Source: Cyathus striatus
Taxonomy: Eukaryota; Basidiomycota; Agaricomycetes; Agaricales; Nidulariaceae
Length of the DNA stretch: 64,000 nt
Assembly: GCA_025738555.1 (NCBI GenBank)
Contig: JAOVFP010000018.1
Span: 1,054,001-1,118,000, forward strand
Reading direction: 5' to 3'
Shown here: positions 45,901 to 57,893 of the stretch, piece after piece
Layout of the letters: every line of letters starts with the position of its first letter
How positions within the stretch are numbered: position 1 is the stretch's first letter
Translations under genes and position numbers: made by a program
Notes under the pieces: generated by a model
Told to the model about the DNA's origin: nothing
The model's input: only the letters and a program-made list of their open reading frames with translations
Databases searched by the model: none

Positions 45901-48397
45901 CTTCATTGACCTCCGAATCTCAATCCATTTTCCTTTCCGACTTCAATAACTAAACCGACAACTTGAGACACACACAAGAACACCCTTCGGCAATAAGATC
46001 CTACACGCGCCACCATATCTTCTCCTTTCTGAGCCCCCTTCGCACTCATCGTAACGCGTAACGTATGGAAGCGAGATGGCACCAAATTGGGAACAGGAGA
46101 TGCTCTACGTGGAGGCTTGGGCATTGCAGGGGCATACAGAACGGGGTACCAGAGTCGTAAACGACACCGGATACACCCTGCCTATTTTCGTCGTCGGAGC
46201 CAGGGGCTGCAAGTGGTAGCTGCGATTGGATAGGTGCGAGGGGTATCGTTGACCAATAAAGACGTTCAAGAACTCCCGCTTGAGTAGGTGAAAAACCAGG
46301 GCCTGCCTCGTGAATGTGCAGAGAGAGCAGGAAAAGCTGTCGATCGTCCTGGATAGAGTACGGGTCCACTCTACATCACCTTGGCCCTCATCTCCGACTC
46401 TCGATTCTGTATCCCCGCCCATTTTCACTACAACCATAGCGTAAGGTACCGCCGAAGCGTGCTAATACGGTCCTTTAAGTGCAGTGGTGACCTTTGTCTC
46501 CTGAACGTGCAGAGACGGCAGGACAAGCCCTCCGTCGTCCTAGATGGACGACGGGACCACTCTATGTCACCTTGCCTTCATCCCCGACTCTTGAGCCTGT
46601 ATCCCTGCCCCTTTACTACAATCATGGTGCACGATACCGCTAACGCTCGCTACTACGGCCCGCTCCCCCCATTCTCTCGGGGGGGGGGCCGGTGCGGTAG
46701 GCATACATATGGGACGGAGATGCTCTATGTGACGGGATAGGCGTTGCGGAGGGTGTAGGGGAGAAAAATGGCATACGCTTCTCTGGGATAATGTCCGGCT
46801 GATCTGTAAGTGATGGTCCTCTTTTCGTTGACGTGCCCACACAAAAGGCGTAACGGAAAAAGAAGCAGTGCAAGTCTCTTCATAGCGTAAGGCACCGCCA
46901 AAGCGCGTTACTACGGTCCTTTCCGTGCAATGGTGAGGCCTGTCCTGTGAACGTGCGTAGAGAGCGAGAAAAGTTATCCGCTGTCCTGGATGGAACACGC
47001 GACGACTCTATAGCCTGTATCCCTGCCCGCTTGCACTGCAATCATAGCGTACGGTACCGCCGACGCGTACTACGGTCTGGAGCAGAGACGTCCTAAACGC
47101 AGGCTGGAGACGCTCCGCATGAAGGGATAGACGTACGGGGGTTGTAGGGAATAATATCGGTATACTGTCGAAAGCTGGGAGAGTGTGGTGAACCGATGAT
47201 CCATAAGCGGCTTTCTTCCTCTAGTGGACATGTTTACACAAGAGGCGTAATGGGAAAAGGTGCCGTACACGTTCCTAACGAGCATGGTTAAGCGCGTGCT
47301 ATAAAAGTGCAGGCATCGAGCAAGGCATGATGGGTGCCGGTGAACGAAAAATACGTTCCAGAGCTCCCCGGTTGAAAAGGCGCAGCACGTTCGAGTTTGC
47401 TTCGTGAACGTGCAAAAGAAGCAGGGAAAGCTGTCCGTCGTCACAGAATGAACACGGGACCATTTAACTTCGCCCTTGCCTGTGCTTCGCGGGCCTGTGT
47501 CCCCCCTTCTACTACCACCAGGGCCCACGGTACCGCCTGCGTGCACCATCACGGTTATATACCCAGTGTCTTTGGAATCTCGTTGTAGGCAAACATAGGG
47601 AACGCGTATTGTGCTAGAGAATGGTCTGGGTATAATCTGTGTGAAGAGATAGGCGTCGAGGGGGGCATAGAGGGCGAAAACGGTATAGGCGTTGGGAGCG
47701 TGTGTAATGAACTTGATACTCCATAGCTGTATTCTCTTCCAATATGTGCGGTGCAACCGCGTAAAGCAAAGCGGGAGGTGCAGTGTAGGTGTTGGATAAG
47801 TATGGTTATGCGTGTGCTGTAGGGAAAGTGCAAGCGTGAGTTGTAAGTATTGGGGAGAAGAGAGTAGAACATAATCACAGGCACCGGGCTATTCAGTCCA
47901 ATGCATGCAGAAAACTGGGCATTGGTGGTGGTATGGATATGTGAGGTGATCTGACGTTATCCTGTGAAAAGAGGAGGAGCAGGCACCTGCTGGCGAAGGA
48001 AGCGTCGGTGGGTCAACTAAGTTGAAGTATGAGCTGGAGTGCTTACTGGTGACAAAGAACCAGTGATATCGAACATATCCTTCTCTGCCATCAACTGCGC
48101 CTTCCCGATCTCCAACAATAGCAACTGCCGACGTTCAACATGAGAACCCCAACGTAATCCGGTAGGTAGTCCACGACGTCGAACTAGTGTGTCGTTAGGC
48201 CTCAGGCCCAGGCCCAGGTCTTCTCGGGTTCGGTCAACGGGGCGTGTGGATCAGTATCTTGGTAATGTCAAGTCTCTCAGGTCGAAAGTAAGAGTGGGAT
48301 GGTGAAATGGTAAGGTTGTGGTGAGAAGGCTGTCGGCGTCGTCGACGAATCCGAAAGAGAACGTTGTCATGTAATTCTTGTTCTCACGCGAATACTT
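43000..48397. repeat. CpG-rich block of dispersed repeats around ggtaccgcc
   Basis: A family of noncoding repeats recurs here. One part reads like gagcctgtatccctgccc then actacaatcatagcgtacgg then taccgcc (near 44216, 46400, 46605, 47017 and 47490). Another reads like gtgcagagagagcaggaaaa then gctgtccgtcgtcctgg (near 46315, 46515, 46957 and 47408). CpG is frequent, in contrast to both neighbouring regions. Open frames overlap on both strands and shift between copies, so I do not call genes. A CpG-poor copy of the same family lies at 55.4-56.4 kb. Some copies end near a ttcaa(c/t)cc phrase recalling a tRNA B box, so a SINE-like origin is possible. Confidence 0.65.
44557..45143. mobile_element. 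587-bp MITE with palindromic ends
   Basis: Ends TAAGGTAGGCGACATCCAAA and its inverted copy at the right (to 45143), matching for about 33 bases through ccgacacccttacataa with one indel. The interior is AT-rich and noncoding, with an internal near-repeat (acattttgcgcctt, gattttgcgcctctt). TAA/TTA at the edges suggests a 3-bp PIF/Harbinger-like duplication, but since the ends are palindromic this cannot be told apart from the inverted repeat itself. Confidence 0.82.
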
Positions 48398-49782
48398 ACT
48401 TTGAGTCGCATTTACGACGAATGTTCTATTCGGCAATGATCAAGAAAGCAAATACGTAGATGTCAGCTATAAATCGATAACAACTATGTGCTTGTCCTAT
48501 TTATGTATTCGACTAGCCCCTGGGACCATTTGCACAAATTCGCACACATGCGATCCAATTTTAATCTGACCCGGCTCTATGTATTATGGATGATAATGTA
48601 TCATCGATAACCCAAAAGAATTAGTAGTTAATCGATCCCTCCTCATTCCAAACTAAATCAGGTATTCGACAAGTAACTGATAGGACTTCTTGCAGTGATA
48701 AATATACTCATACATACTGCTGGTTTTTCTATGAAATGCGTGCGATGCGGGAGATATAGGACACATATTGACTTACAGTCATAGTCGCACGCTCGAGCCT
48801 CGCCTTCAGCATGTTGTCGACGCGATTCTATTTTAACCTGACCCAATCCATTGGACAATCGATAACACACAAGCAACAGTAGCAGTTCCCGATTCAGGTA
48901 ATGGCCAATCGACTCATCCCTTCGTAACTTATACAAAGCTCAATCAGGCCTTGGATAAGTGACTGATAGAAGCATGGTACCGATTCTGCCATATCTTTAC
49001 AAAACGCTTTGCAATATGCATTGACATGAGACTTTTCATATACATACGGAAGAGATAGTGTAATAACAAGTTGCAGCTGCTCGACAAGGTGAACAGGATA
49101 ATGTTACTGTAATACGGAGATCCCAGGTGTACGTTTACATTCGACCCTGGCATGCGAAAAACAGACTTGATGTACCACGAAAAGAATTATTTTAACCTGT
49201 AAAATAGATGCTTTAACGAACGATAGCGGGCGAAGATGAAGAAGCATGCCAAACAAAAGTTTCCAGGAGGTGAGAAGAGACTCATAGTCGTTCACTGTCT
49301 TATGACACGCCCGTCATGTTAGACATTAAGTTATTTTTCAACCATAAAGCTATCGATATCATATCGAATGTATCTCGAGGTAAAATGGCTTCGTGCCTCC
49401 GCTATCGGAGGGTGGACAGAGCTACCTGGGTGTCCTCTTGCATGACTAAAAGCAATCTGGGTTAGTGCGTCAATATGGAGAAGTTGTCAGACAAAGGAAC
49501 CACCAACCGGTGACCACGCTGCACTCACATGCCAGGAACCACTCACACGTCTGTCAGTGGTTATATTTATCGTTTTCACATTGACATCTTTCTCTAATCG
49601 GATTATTCCATGCTCTGTGACTGCCACTGACCTGAACTCTTCGCAATTGCTTCATTCTCTCGAATCTCGATATCAAAGGGGTATGGATTACCGAGAAATC
49701 AAAATAACATATTCAAATGGACCTGGAGATACATAGATAGATAGGTTTTCCCGATCGACACATTCTAACGGCTATTTGTAAT
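48398..49782. repeat. Segmental duplication, copy A upstream block
   Basis: Matches 58680-59628 plus 63186-63600. Shared phrases in order include tttacgacgaatgttcta, cctatttatgtattcgacta, cctgggaccatttgcacaaa, acaaggtgaacaggataatg, aaaagtttccaggaggtgag and caaaggaaccaccaaccgg. The block ends at the promoter of the NLR gene, where copy A has gained the element at 49783. No intact gene in the block. Copy B carries a different insertion. Confidence 0.88.
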
Positions 49783-51426
49783 ACAAATGGGGATCACCAA
49801 TCGGGCATGTCACACCCCTGTCACGCAGTCACACGCCCTCCAGTATTGACCCAGTAGAATAACTTTTGATACACACTATCTACATCTTTCAAATAAATTG
49901 TATATTGGACACTTATATATGTACTTTTATGATATGTAATTGAATTATTTTTTACTCTACTGTGTTTTCCATAAATTGGCATATAGTACCAACTCCCTGC
50001 CAAAATAGGCATCAAAACAGTATTTTTACATCTTTAATTCAGATTTAAACTATCTGGTACTGCATCATTGGTAACATATTTTTAAAAAAGCAATTGTAAC
50101 AAATGTATTGACTCGGAATTTCGAAAAGAAAATCAGAAGTATGTAATCTTGCAGTGAACAGTGCCATATCTCACCTTAAAAGTGTGAAATCAAACATTCC
50201 GGCTTAAACGTTTTGTTCCCACATGCCAACTGGGTATTTTTTGTCACTAGCGAAGTGAGAAAATGTGATTATGAGAAACAGATACAGTTACAAGTTCGCT
50301 CTGCCAATAGAGCGTGGGAAAATGTATTTAACCTTGCGGCGCGAGTTGGATGTGGTGCACACATGGCCACCGAGTGTGTATTTAATGACATTTCATTGAT
50401 TAAACCACCTTATCACTCATTTATCATCTCTAAAATCGATTTTAAAGGCATAAATCTACCAACCAGAGTGTTTTTTCACATATAATCACCAAAATCCCTA
50501 AAAATATGCAAGTATTCACTGTATTTCACTGAATTTATCACTTATTTCATATTACTACTAGCTACAGAACATTATCAAATGCCCAAAGTATCAAATAAAT
50601 TGCAGGCAAGGCTACATAGAATTTAATCTGGCAAAATAGCCCATGCACTGCAAGAGCTTGACTCTAATTTGGACAGTGGAATAGCATAATTACTTTGATA
50701 TAGGATTTACAATATCATCTGACTCAACTGGATACAAGAATATCAATTATAATGCAAGACATCTAAATTATAGAGTTGAAGATTAAACATATTAGAAGAA
50801 AGGCACAGAACCATTCTGGTGAAGAAAAACTTACAAGCTATCATTCAGTATACTGAAGAAAGAATTGTACAACATGAAGAAAGGAGAACTAAAAAAACAA
50901 ATAAATGAAGCTAATAAAGCTTAAAGAGTTGCTTCTATTAAAATTATACTAAATAGAAGTGTACTATATAACCTGAAAAGAGGTGAATTAAGAGATTAAG
51001 TAAAAAAAGTACAAAGCTTTAAATGGTGAATATGCCAACAAGATTAATTTAAGTCTTGCAATGCCCAAGCTTCTGGAAGCTCATGAAGCAGATATTAGTA
51101 AATACACCTCAGGGAAATGGATAATACCAGTAGAAGAGATCAATAACAGCTCAAATAAAGAAGGGGAGTTTGATGGATTATTTATTAGTGATTGGGAAGA
51201 TGAGCACACATATTTCTTACATAATTTAGTTAATTTAGCTTAAATAAGTGGTGTACTACATTTTAGATATGTAATATAGTATTTTACTGCAAAAAGAATG
51301 AAGAAAAATGATCAAGATTCAAGCTTTCTGAGGCAGTTTCTACTTGGGTCAAGATTTTGGGCGCGTGACGTCACACAGTGTGACGTCACGCTTCCCACCA
51401 TATAGGGATTGGTGATCCCCATTTGT
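49783..51426. mobile_element. 1.64-kb inverted-repeat element in front of NLR 2
   Basis: Perfect 20-bp inverted ends (ACAAATGGGGATCACCAATC) and a 3-bp AAT duplication (49780-49782, 51427-51429). The empty site is seen in copy B (gctacaatttgtaatgtacc near 63585). Just inside both ends lie CpG-rich GTCACRC/GTGACGTCAC motifs. The interior is AT-rich with two short frames (50213-50485 and 51061-51243; the latter MPKLLEAHEADISKYTSGKW). These may be remnants of a transposase but I cannot name them. It lies between the upstream block and the NLR promoter. Confidence 0.88.
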
Positions 51427-51642
51427 AATGTACCTGAAGAGGCCGCACACATGTGGTGAGACAGTTGATTGTTCCGATGCGTTGGCTAGGAGTACATTAT
51501 TAACATATCATAAGCATCGCATTGCTTTATATATAGCCTGCTCATGTTAGCCTGCTTCCCACCCATCTCGTCACCTTGAACGCCTCACTACCAAAGCACT
51601 TAACAACTTTAAAGCTCAAAGTTGAATTTTCTGGCATTAACA
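51427..51642 (+). promoter_or_regulatory. Promoter of NLR-like gene 2
   Basis: Almost identical to 63596-63812: gaggccgcacacatg, gttggctagga, cattattaac, then TATA box tttatatatag (51526-51536), then cctgctcatgttagc, cgcctcacta and acttaacaactttaa. The TATA box begins 117 bp before the ATG at 51643 in both copies. A more diverged version precedes the minus-strand NLR gene. Confidence 0.85.
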
Positions 51643-54600
51643 ATGGCTGAAAATTCATCAAATGCTCAAATTCTCCCCAATGCACAACATGTCAATATTA
51701 TTGGCAGGCAGCAGAATGCTGTTGGTCGCGATCAAAACAATTATTATAATATGAAAAATGATGAAATCACAGAAAAACTTAAACTATTAAAGCCTGTTGA
51801 TCATAACTTGTACTATCCCCCTTCATGCATGGAAGGGACTAGGGTTGCCATTCTGAATGATATTTACAAGTGGCTGAAAGATTTTGGTATGTAGATATAT
51901 TGGTATAATTATGACAGAAGATAAATCAATTGTTTTAACAGATGCAACCACTCCAAACATTATGTGGATCACTGGGGTCCAGGTACAGGAAAATCTGCAA
52001 TAGCTTCTACCCTGGTTGAATCTCTTAACTCAAATGAATGGAAGAGACTGGGTGGCTGTCATTTCTTTAAGAGAGATGATGATATCTTGAGTGATGCTAC
52101 TGTAGTTTGGAGAACAATAGCTGCAGATTTAGCATCCAAGTCAAAGTATTCCTTTTTGAAAGACAAAATTGCAGAACATCTTGATAACAACTTTCAGCTT
52201 GGAAGCATTGAATGGCATTTCAAACACTTGATTGAAGATCCACTGATTACTTGTCATGAAAAACTTAAATATGACCCACCTGCATTTGTTATTGATGCTC
52301 TTGATGAATGCAAATCATCTAATCATTTTATATACCTGAAAAAAACATTACAAAAATGGGTTGAACTTCCTAAACAATTTAAGCTCATTTTAACTGGAAG
52401 GCCTGGTTCCTTACCAGATATAATTGAGAATGAAAATTTATGCAAGATTGTTAAATTGGAAACAGATTCTAACCATGATGCAGAAATTGATCATGACATA
52501 TATATCTTCCTAAAGAAAAGCTTGGAAAACTATCAGAATGAATTACAACTTAATTCAGTGGAAGAATTACATGAGATGACCAAAAAATCTGCTGGTTTGT
52601 TCATTTGGGCATCAACAGCAATTAAATACATCACCATGACTGCAGATAAAGATGAACAGCTTTCACCTGAAGAAAAATTTCAGCAAGTTCTTCTTGGACA
52701 TGTAAACCAAAGTGTTGAAATTCTCTATAAACAAATACTACAAAATTCCTTTGGTAACTGGAAACCACAAAGGCAGAAAATTGTCACACAAGTGCTAGGA
52801 ACAATATACATGGCAAAGTCACCATTGCACAAAGAGGATATTTCATACTTTGTTAATATTTATAACAATTATGATACTAAGGAGGTTCCTAGAATCTTAA
52901 GTTATCTTCTTCCAGTTACAACAATTAAAGATCATCATATAACATTCCATCATTTATCATTTGTTGAATTTTTATTGGGAGGGTTTATAAATGAAGAATT
53001 TAAAATGAATCAAAATAAAATTATGAAAACCATGACAAAAGCAATATTTGAGATTCTCAATAGTCAACTAAAATTTAATATTTGCAATATTGACTCATCA
53101 TGCAGAATGAATGAAAATATTGAACCAACAATAGTTACCCAATATATACCATCACATCTTCAATATTGCTGCAAATATTGGAATATGCATTATATTGAAA
53201 TGATTGAAAGTAAAAAATATCATTTTATTTCTTTAGTGAAGGAATTTAAAATGTTCTTATTCACAAAATTTTTATATTGGTTGGAAGTCATGAGCCTCTT
53301 AAATAAGATACAAACAACAGAAAAGATGTTGAAACAATTAAAATTATGTACAAAGGTATGCTACCAGCTAAATTAATACTAGTTAGGTACTGAGCTTTAT
53401 AAAGATAAACTCTACAGAACTTAATTTCATTGAAGATGGAATAAAATTTATCATAAATTTTTACATTCCCATTACTAGAAGCTTATCTCATATATATATA
53501 TCAGCATTAGCATTTGCACCAGAAAACTCATTGATTAGAAAGCATTTCTCTCCATTCTATGGAAATATACCTTTAATTAAGAAAGGGAGGAGTAGAGACT
53601 GGAATACATTTCAATCTGTATGCTATACCAGTTCAGGAGTGACATGTGTAGCATATTCTCCAAATGGAAGACAGGTAGTATTTGGCTCAGATGACAATAC
53701 CATCAGAGTGTGGAGCATAAAAAATGTAAATCTCATTGCTGAGCCATTTGAAGGTCACTGTGATTCTGTGACATCTGTGGCATTTTCTCCAGATGAAACA
53801 CAAGTGGTGTCTGGCTCATATGATCAAACAGTGAGGGTGTGGAATTTGAAGAGTGGAAAAACCATTGCTGAACCATTTGAAGGTCACTGTGATTCTGTGA
53901 CATCTGTAGCATTTTCTCCAGATGGAACACAAGTGGTGTCTGGCTCAGATGATGAAACAGTCAGAGTGTGGAATGTGAAGAGCGGAGAAACTATTGCTGA
54001 ACCATTTGAAGGTCACTATGATTCTGTGACATCTGTGGCATTTTCTCCAGATGGAACACAAGTGGTGTCTGGCTCATATGATCAAACAGTGAGGGTGTGG
54101 AATGTGAAGAGTGGACAAACCATTGCTGAACCAATTCAAGGCCACAGTGATGGAGTGACATCTGTGGCATTTTCTCCAGATGGAACACAAGTGGTGTCTG
54201 GCTCATATGATCACACAGTCAGAGTGTGGAATGTGAAGAGTGGAAAAACTATTGCTGTACCATTTCAAGGCCACCATGATTCTGTGGCATCTGTGGCATT
54301 TTCTCCAGATGGATCACAAGCAGTATCTGGCTCAGATGATAAAATTGTCAGAGTGTGGAATGCAAATAATTCTTCAGATGATTCAAGTGAACTTGAATTA
54401 TTAGGAGATCATAATATCCAATCAGCTTGTGGTTCAGATGGATGGGTAAAAGACAGCAATAATAAGATATTATTTTGGGTCCCTTTCAATTATAGAAAAC
54501 ATCTCTGCAGTTTTAAAACTGTACAAGTATTGCCTGATGATAATATGTGCCAAGTTGATTTGACACACTTTGTCTATGAATCTAACTGGTACAAGTGTAA

Positions 54601-54724
54601 AACTGGGTCTCATATTCTTCCAAAGGATTGTGGTATGTTCCTTGAAGTGTTATGGTTTTCCTTACTTGCTTTACTTATTTTTCTTTTCTTTTACATTGTT
54701 TTACTTATGTTATGCTTTGTTTAG
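51643..54724 (+). pseudogene. NACHT-WD40 NLR-like gene 2, frameshifted
   Basis: Start ATG at 51643 (MAENSSNAQILPNAQHVNII). Intron 51887-51941 (55 nt) is at the same place and phase as in gene 1. One base is missing near 51975 compared with gene 1 (actgg-ggtcc against actggtggtcc), so the frame is lost just before Walker A. The downstream frame has an otherwise good P-loop (GPGTGKSA), Walker B FVIDALDE, KLILTGRPGS and a long NACHT C-terminal helical region to 53376. A junction with an unresolved intron follows, then a WD40 frame (53531-54724) with six 43-aa repeats and the same unique tail (KILFWVPFNYRKHLC) as gene 1. A hydrophobic stretch at the very end is probably read-through into the 3' region. 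It would encode a STAND receptor if repaired. Confidence 0.88.
53640..54365 (+). repeat. Six WD40 repeats (129-bp unit)
   Basis: Six units of the SVAFSPDGTQVVSGS type, ending in GH(C/Y/S/H)D. Units 2-5 are almost identical in DNA, a sign of recent copying or gene conversion. Six is one short of a closed seven-bladed propeller, against about 14 in gene 1. Confidence 0.9.
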
Positions 54725-56371
54725 TTACAGCTTGAAGCTTATGCCAAACATTCTTTATTTAATTTTCCATCTATTTTTAAATTCTGATCTGTCAACTCAT
54801 ACTGAGTCATTGTACTATACTTAGTTTTTTTCTTTTTTCTTTGCTGCACCACAGTCATCTGCTTAGCAATGCACAGCACTTTCACTCACTTTCATTTATT
54901 TTTATTTACAAACTCTTTGCCCTAATTCATTATTAGTATGAGCCAGTTTATATTTAAACAGTAGGAACTTGAGCTGTAGAGCTCAAGCTTCAGCTTAAAT
55001 CAGACTTGACTTTACTTGATCATTCACAATACCTTTTGAGGTAGTTGGGTTATAGGGTGGTTTGGATTTCCCTATATGGAAATTTCAGAAATTGCAGTCA
55101 GGATCTCACTTTCAGGTGACTTGATTAGCTGACACCTGAAAACCCTTTGCCCTATGAGGCTGTGACCAGTGTGACATGGGCAACATGGTACCAGAGTTAT
55201 AAGCCACACTATATACACATGCAGTGTCAACATGTCACTGTAAACTCCATATGCAGTCTTTGTGTTCTTTGAGATCATCACAGGAGTGGCTAAGATTGTG
55301 GTTATGTGTAAGAATTGAGGATGAATGATAGTCATGAGGGGTGTATAATAACAACATTCATTTTGTTTCATGAGCATTCAGAAAGAGCAGTCATCCTGAA
55401 TAGAACATAGCAGCATGTCTTCATCTCATGAGCCTATATCCTCCCTTCTACTCCAACCAGGGCCCTCAGTACTGCCTGCATGATGTACAAGAAATCTATC
55501 TGCATAATCCTTTCAAAGAGCCCACTGTAGGTGTACATAAGGAGCAGAGACTTGGCGGTGAATAAGCTGGAGAGCACTAAGTAAGGGAGGGGCTAGGCAT
55601 TGAGGGGGGCTTAGGCATAGGGAAGCCATTGGTATATGCTTCCGAAGTGATGTGTGTGATGAGCCAGCTGCTCAGTATGCTGCTTTTGTTTATAAGCATT
55701 ACAATCTCAGCACTTGTGATAGATAGCAATTGACTATGTATTGCATTACCTATAAGTGTTACAATCTAAGTAGGTAATGCTAGTTAGTAAACATAATATA
55801 AGTAATTCTAATAAGGGTTTTCTCACCTCAGTTCTCATGATAGATAGTGATTGACTGAGGAGAGCAAGACCAATTTCTAAGCTATTTAAATATACAATAC
55901 AATCAGAAATTTTCAATAACAACTCAGTGGAATAGAGTAGGTGGCATTCCACCAGCCGAATGGACACAGCACATCAATAGTGCATGGATTGCATAAGCAA
56001 CCCTCATGTGCTCCAATATTGTCTTCTGGTGGGAATGGTGTGTACACGTAAGGTGTAAAGGGGGAAGATGGAGTATACACCTCGAATGAGCATAGTTATG
56101 TGTGTTCTACAGGGCAAGTGTAGGGGTAAGTATAGAGGAGGGGAGAGAGTATAAGAGAAGGACATACCAGTTGCATCAGCAAGGCTGCTGAGTCAGAGGT
56201 TCAATCCATCCATATAGATAACTGAGTTGATGTTCAAGGACTCCTGCTTGACTAGGCACAACATTGAGGTTTGCTTTGTGAGTGTGCAGAAGGAGTAGAA
56301 AAATGTGTCTGTGGACTTGAATAGAACATGACAGCAATATACATTGTCACTGTTCACCTCTTGAGCCTGTA
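54725..56371. repeat. CpG-poor copy of the 43-48 kb repeat family
   Basis: No gene seen. From about 55430 to 55700 the sequence follows the 47490-47720 repeat (gagcctatatcctcccttct then actccaaccagggccc), but CpG sites are changed: ggtaccgcctgcg there is agtactgcctgca here. A second piece (56085-56370) resembles 43730-43850 and 46300, with a gaggttcaatccatcc phrase near 56199. Confidence 0.65.
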
Positions 56372-56745
56372 CTGTACTATTTTGACTGATTGTTCAAGAA
56401 TTTTTAGCATAACAACAAAGTTTAGTTTATAGCATTGTTCAGATCATGATTTTTTGCATGACATCAGCTGAATTTGTTCAAGGTGGCTATGACCATGTAA
56501 GGACCCATTATAATACCGAACAATGTATAATAAGTTCACAAATTAAGATAACAATGATACATTATTCAATAATTACTTGTTTAGAAAGACATTGACTGAT
56601 AAATATGCACATCAAAGAAATCTTGACCTACTTAAATACTGTAGCTTGTAATTATCATTCCAGAATTCACACATACATTATCTGAGGTAAGATATCATTT
56701 CCACCAACATACATTATGAAATATTACATTCTAAATTACTTATCC
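56372..56745. mobile_element. Partial second copy of the TA-flanked MITE
   Basis: About 370 bp matches 37276-37640, from the left end (ctgtactattttgactgatt, preceded by TA) to gaaatatta(c/t)(a/g)ttctaaatt. The right third and right inverted end are missing. Confidence 0.8.
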
Positions 56746-57099
56746 TCAGATTCATTGCCTTATATATGAGCCATGGCCTTAAGTACCTGCAATACTAATG
56801 TTCCTCTCTGCATATTACAGCTATTGTTACCTAACTCAGATATAACAGTTAGACAACTACTTGATTTTCCATTGCCATCTCAGGAAATGGATGCTCGCAC
56901 ACCACTTGCACAATATATTTGTCAAGGTCTCCCTGGTTCAGATGTTGATATAGACATCAATTTACTGAAGACAACCTCAATACTGCCACAAGGAGAGTTG
57001 TGGCTTTGATTCTGATAGATCACTACTGGTAAGCACTGGAGCTGCAAACTGTTTCGTCACCAGGAGCTTGATTGAGTGCATTTGGGATCATAATGTGTG
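56746..57099 (+). other. Unrecognised 78-codon frame
   Basis: An open frame at 56773-57009 (LLLPNSDITVRQLLDFPLPS) is followed by sequence with a gtaagc donor (~57029). It looks more protein-like than its surroundings and could be an exon of a gene cut by the AATCAATG element next to it; the frame 57867-58082 may be another exon. I cannot identify it. Confidence 0.3.
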
Positions 57100-57893
57100 C
57101 ACTGTGATCAATGGACATTACATTTGAAATCAATGTATACAAGTATGAATCAATGGTAGATTGTGCATATGAAATCAATGATAACTAGAGAACAAATCAT
57201 TAGAGTGAAATCAATGACAATTAAAAATGAAATCAATGAGAAATAAATGCGCAATCAATGAGAAATCAGTCAAAAATCAATGAATAACTCGAAATTGTTA
57301 GGTACCCAACTACAGGATATACTAAATACTAGGGTGGTTAACTATATACATATACTTACTTTATCTACTAGACCATCAGTCCTTTTCTAACAAATAAACT
57401 TTACTCTATATTACACATACCTGGAGAGCGAAATCAATGATTTGTACTTGGTTTAAATTTCATTTCAAAGTGAAATCATTGCTGAAATCAATCCTTTTGG
57501 ACTTTGTAATATTATCGGTACAAGTTTGAAATCATTGGGGAGATCAATGTAAGTTCCAAGGGAAATAAATGTGAAATAAATGTGAAAATCAATGTTATAT
57601 CATAGGGAAATCAATGGGAAATAAATACTAAATCAATATATTATTTCATTCTATTCTATAGCCTTCACAGAGTTCAAAAACAGTAGAACGATGAAATCAC
57701 GTGACCAAAGTTTTCTAAGCTGCAGTATTATTACTATTATAACACTTTTACATAATATGTACATTTATGTATGATGAAAATAAATATAAAACAAGTATTA
57801 TAATATCATTAAATTTAGCATTGATTTTAGCAATGATTTCCATATTATATAACACTGATTTTCACATTGATTTTCGCATTTATTTCCCTTGGA
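57100..57893. repeat. Element packed with AAATCAATG motifs, inverted at right end
   Basis: About a dozen copies of (g)aaatcaatg or the related gaaataaatg occur in 57100-57650 on the plus strand. At 57795-57893 the same motif appears inverted (cattgatttt, catttatttccc). The two regions form an inverted repeat: 57551-57650 (aagggaaataaatgtgaaat...) pairs with 57795-57893. No coding sequence. Probably a nonautonomous transposon with repeated protein-binding sites; the left border is not fixed. Confidence 0.7.

Noticed and set aside
46046..47884. Several 100-228-codon minus-strand frames in the CpG-rich block
   Set aside because: They overlap frames on the other strand, cross repeat boundaries and change frame between repeat copies. 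Long frames here follow from high GC and repeats rather than from genes.
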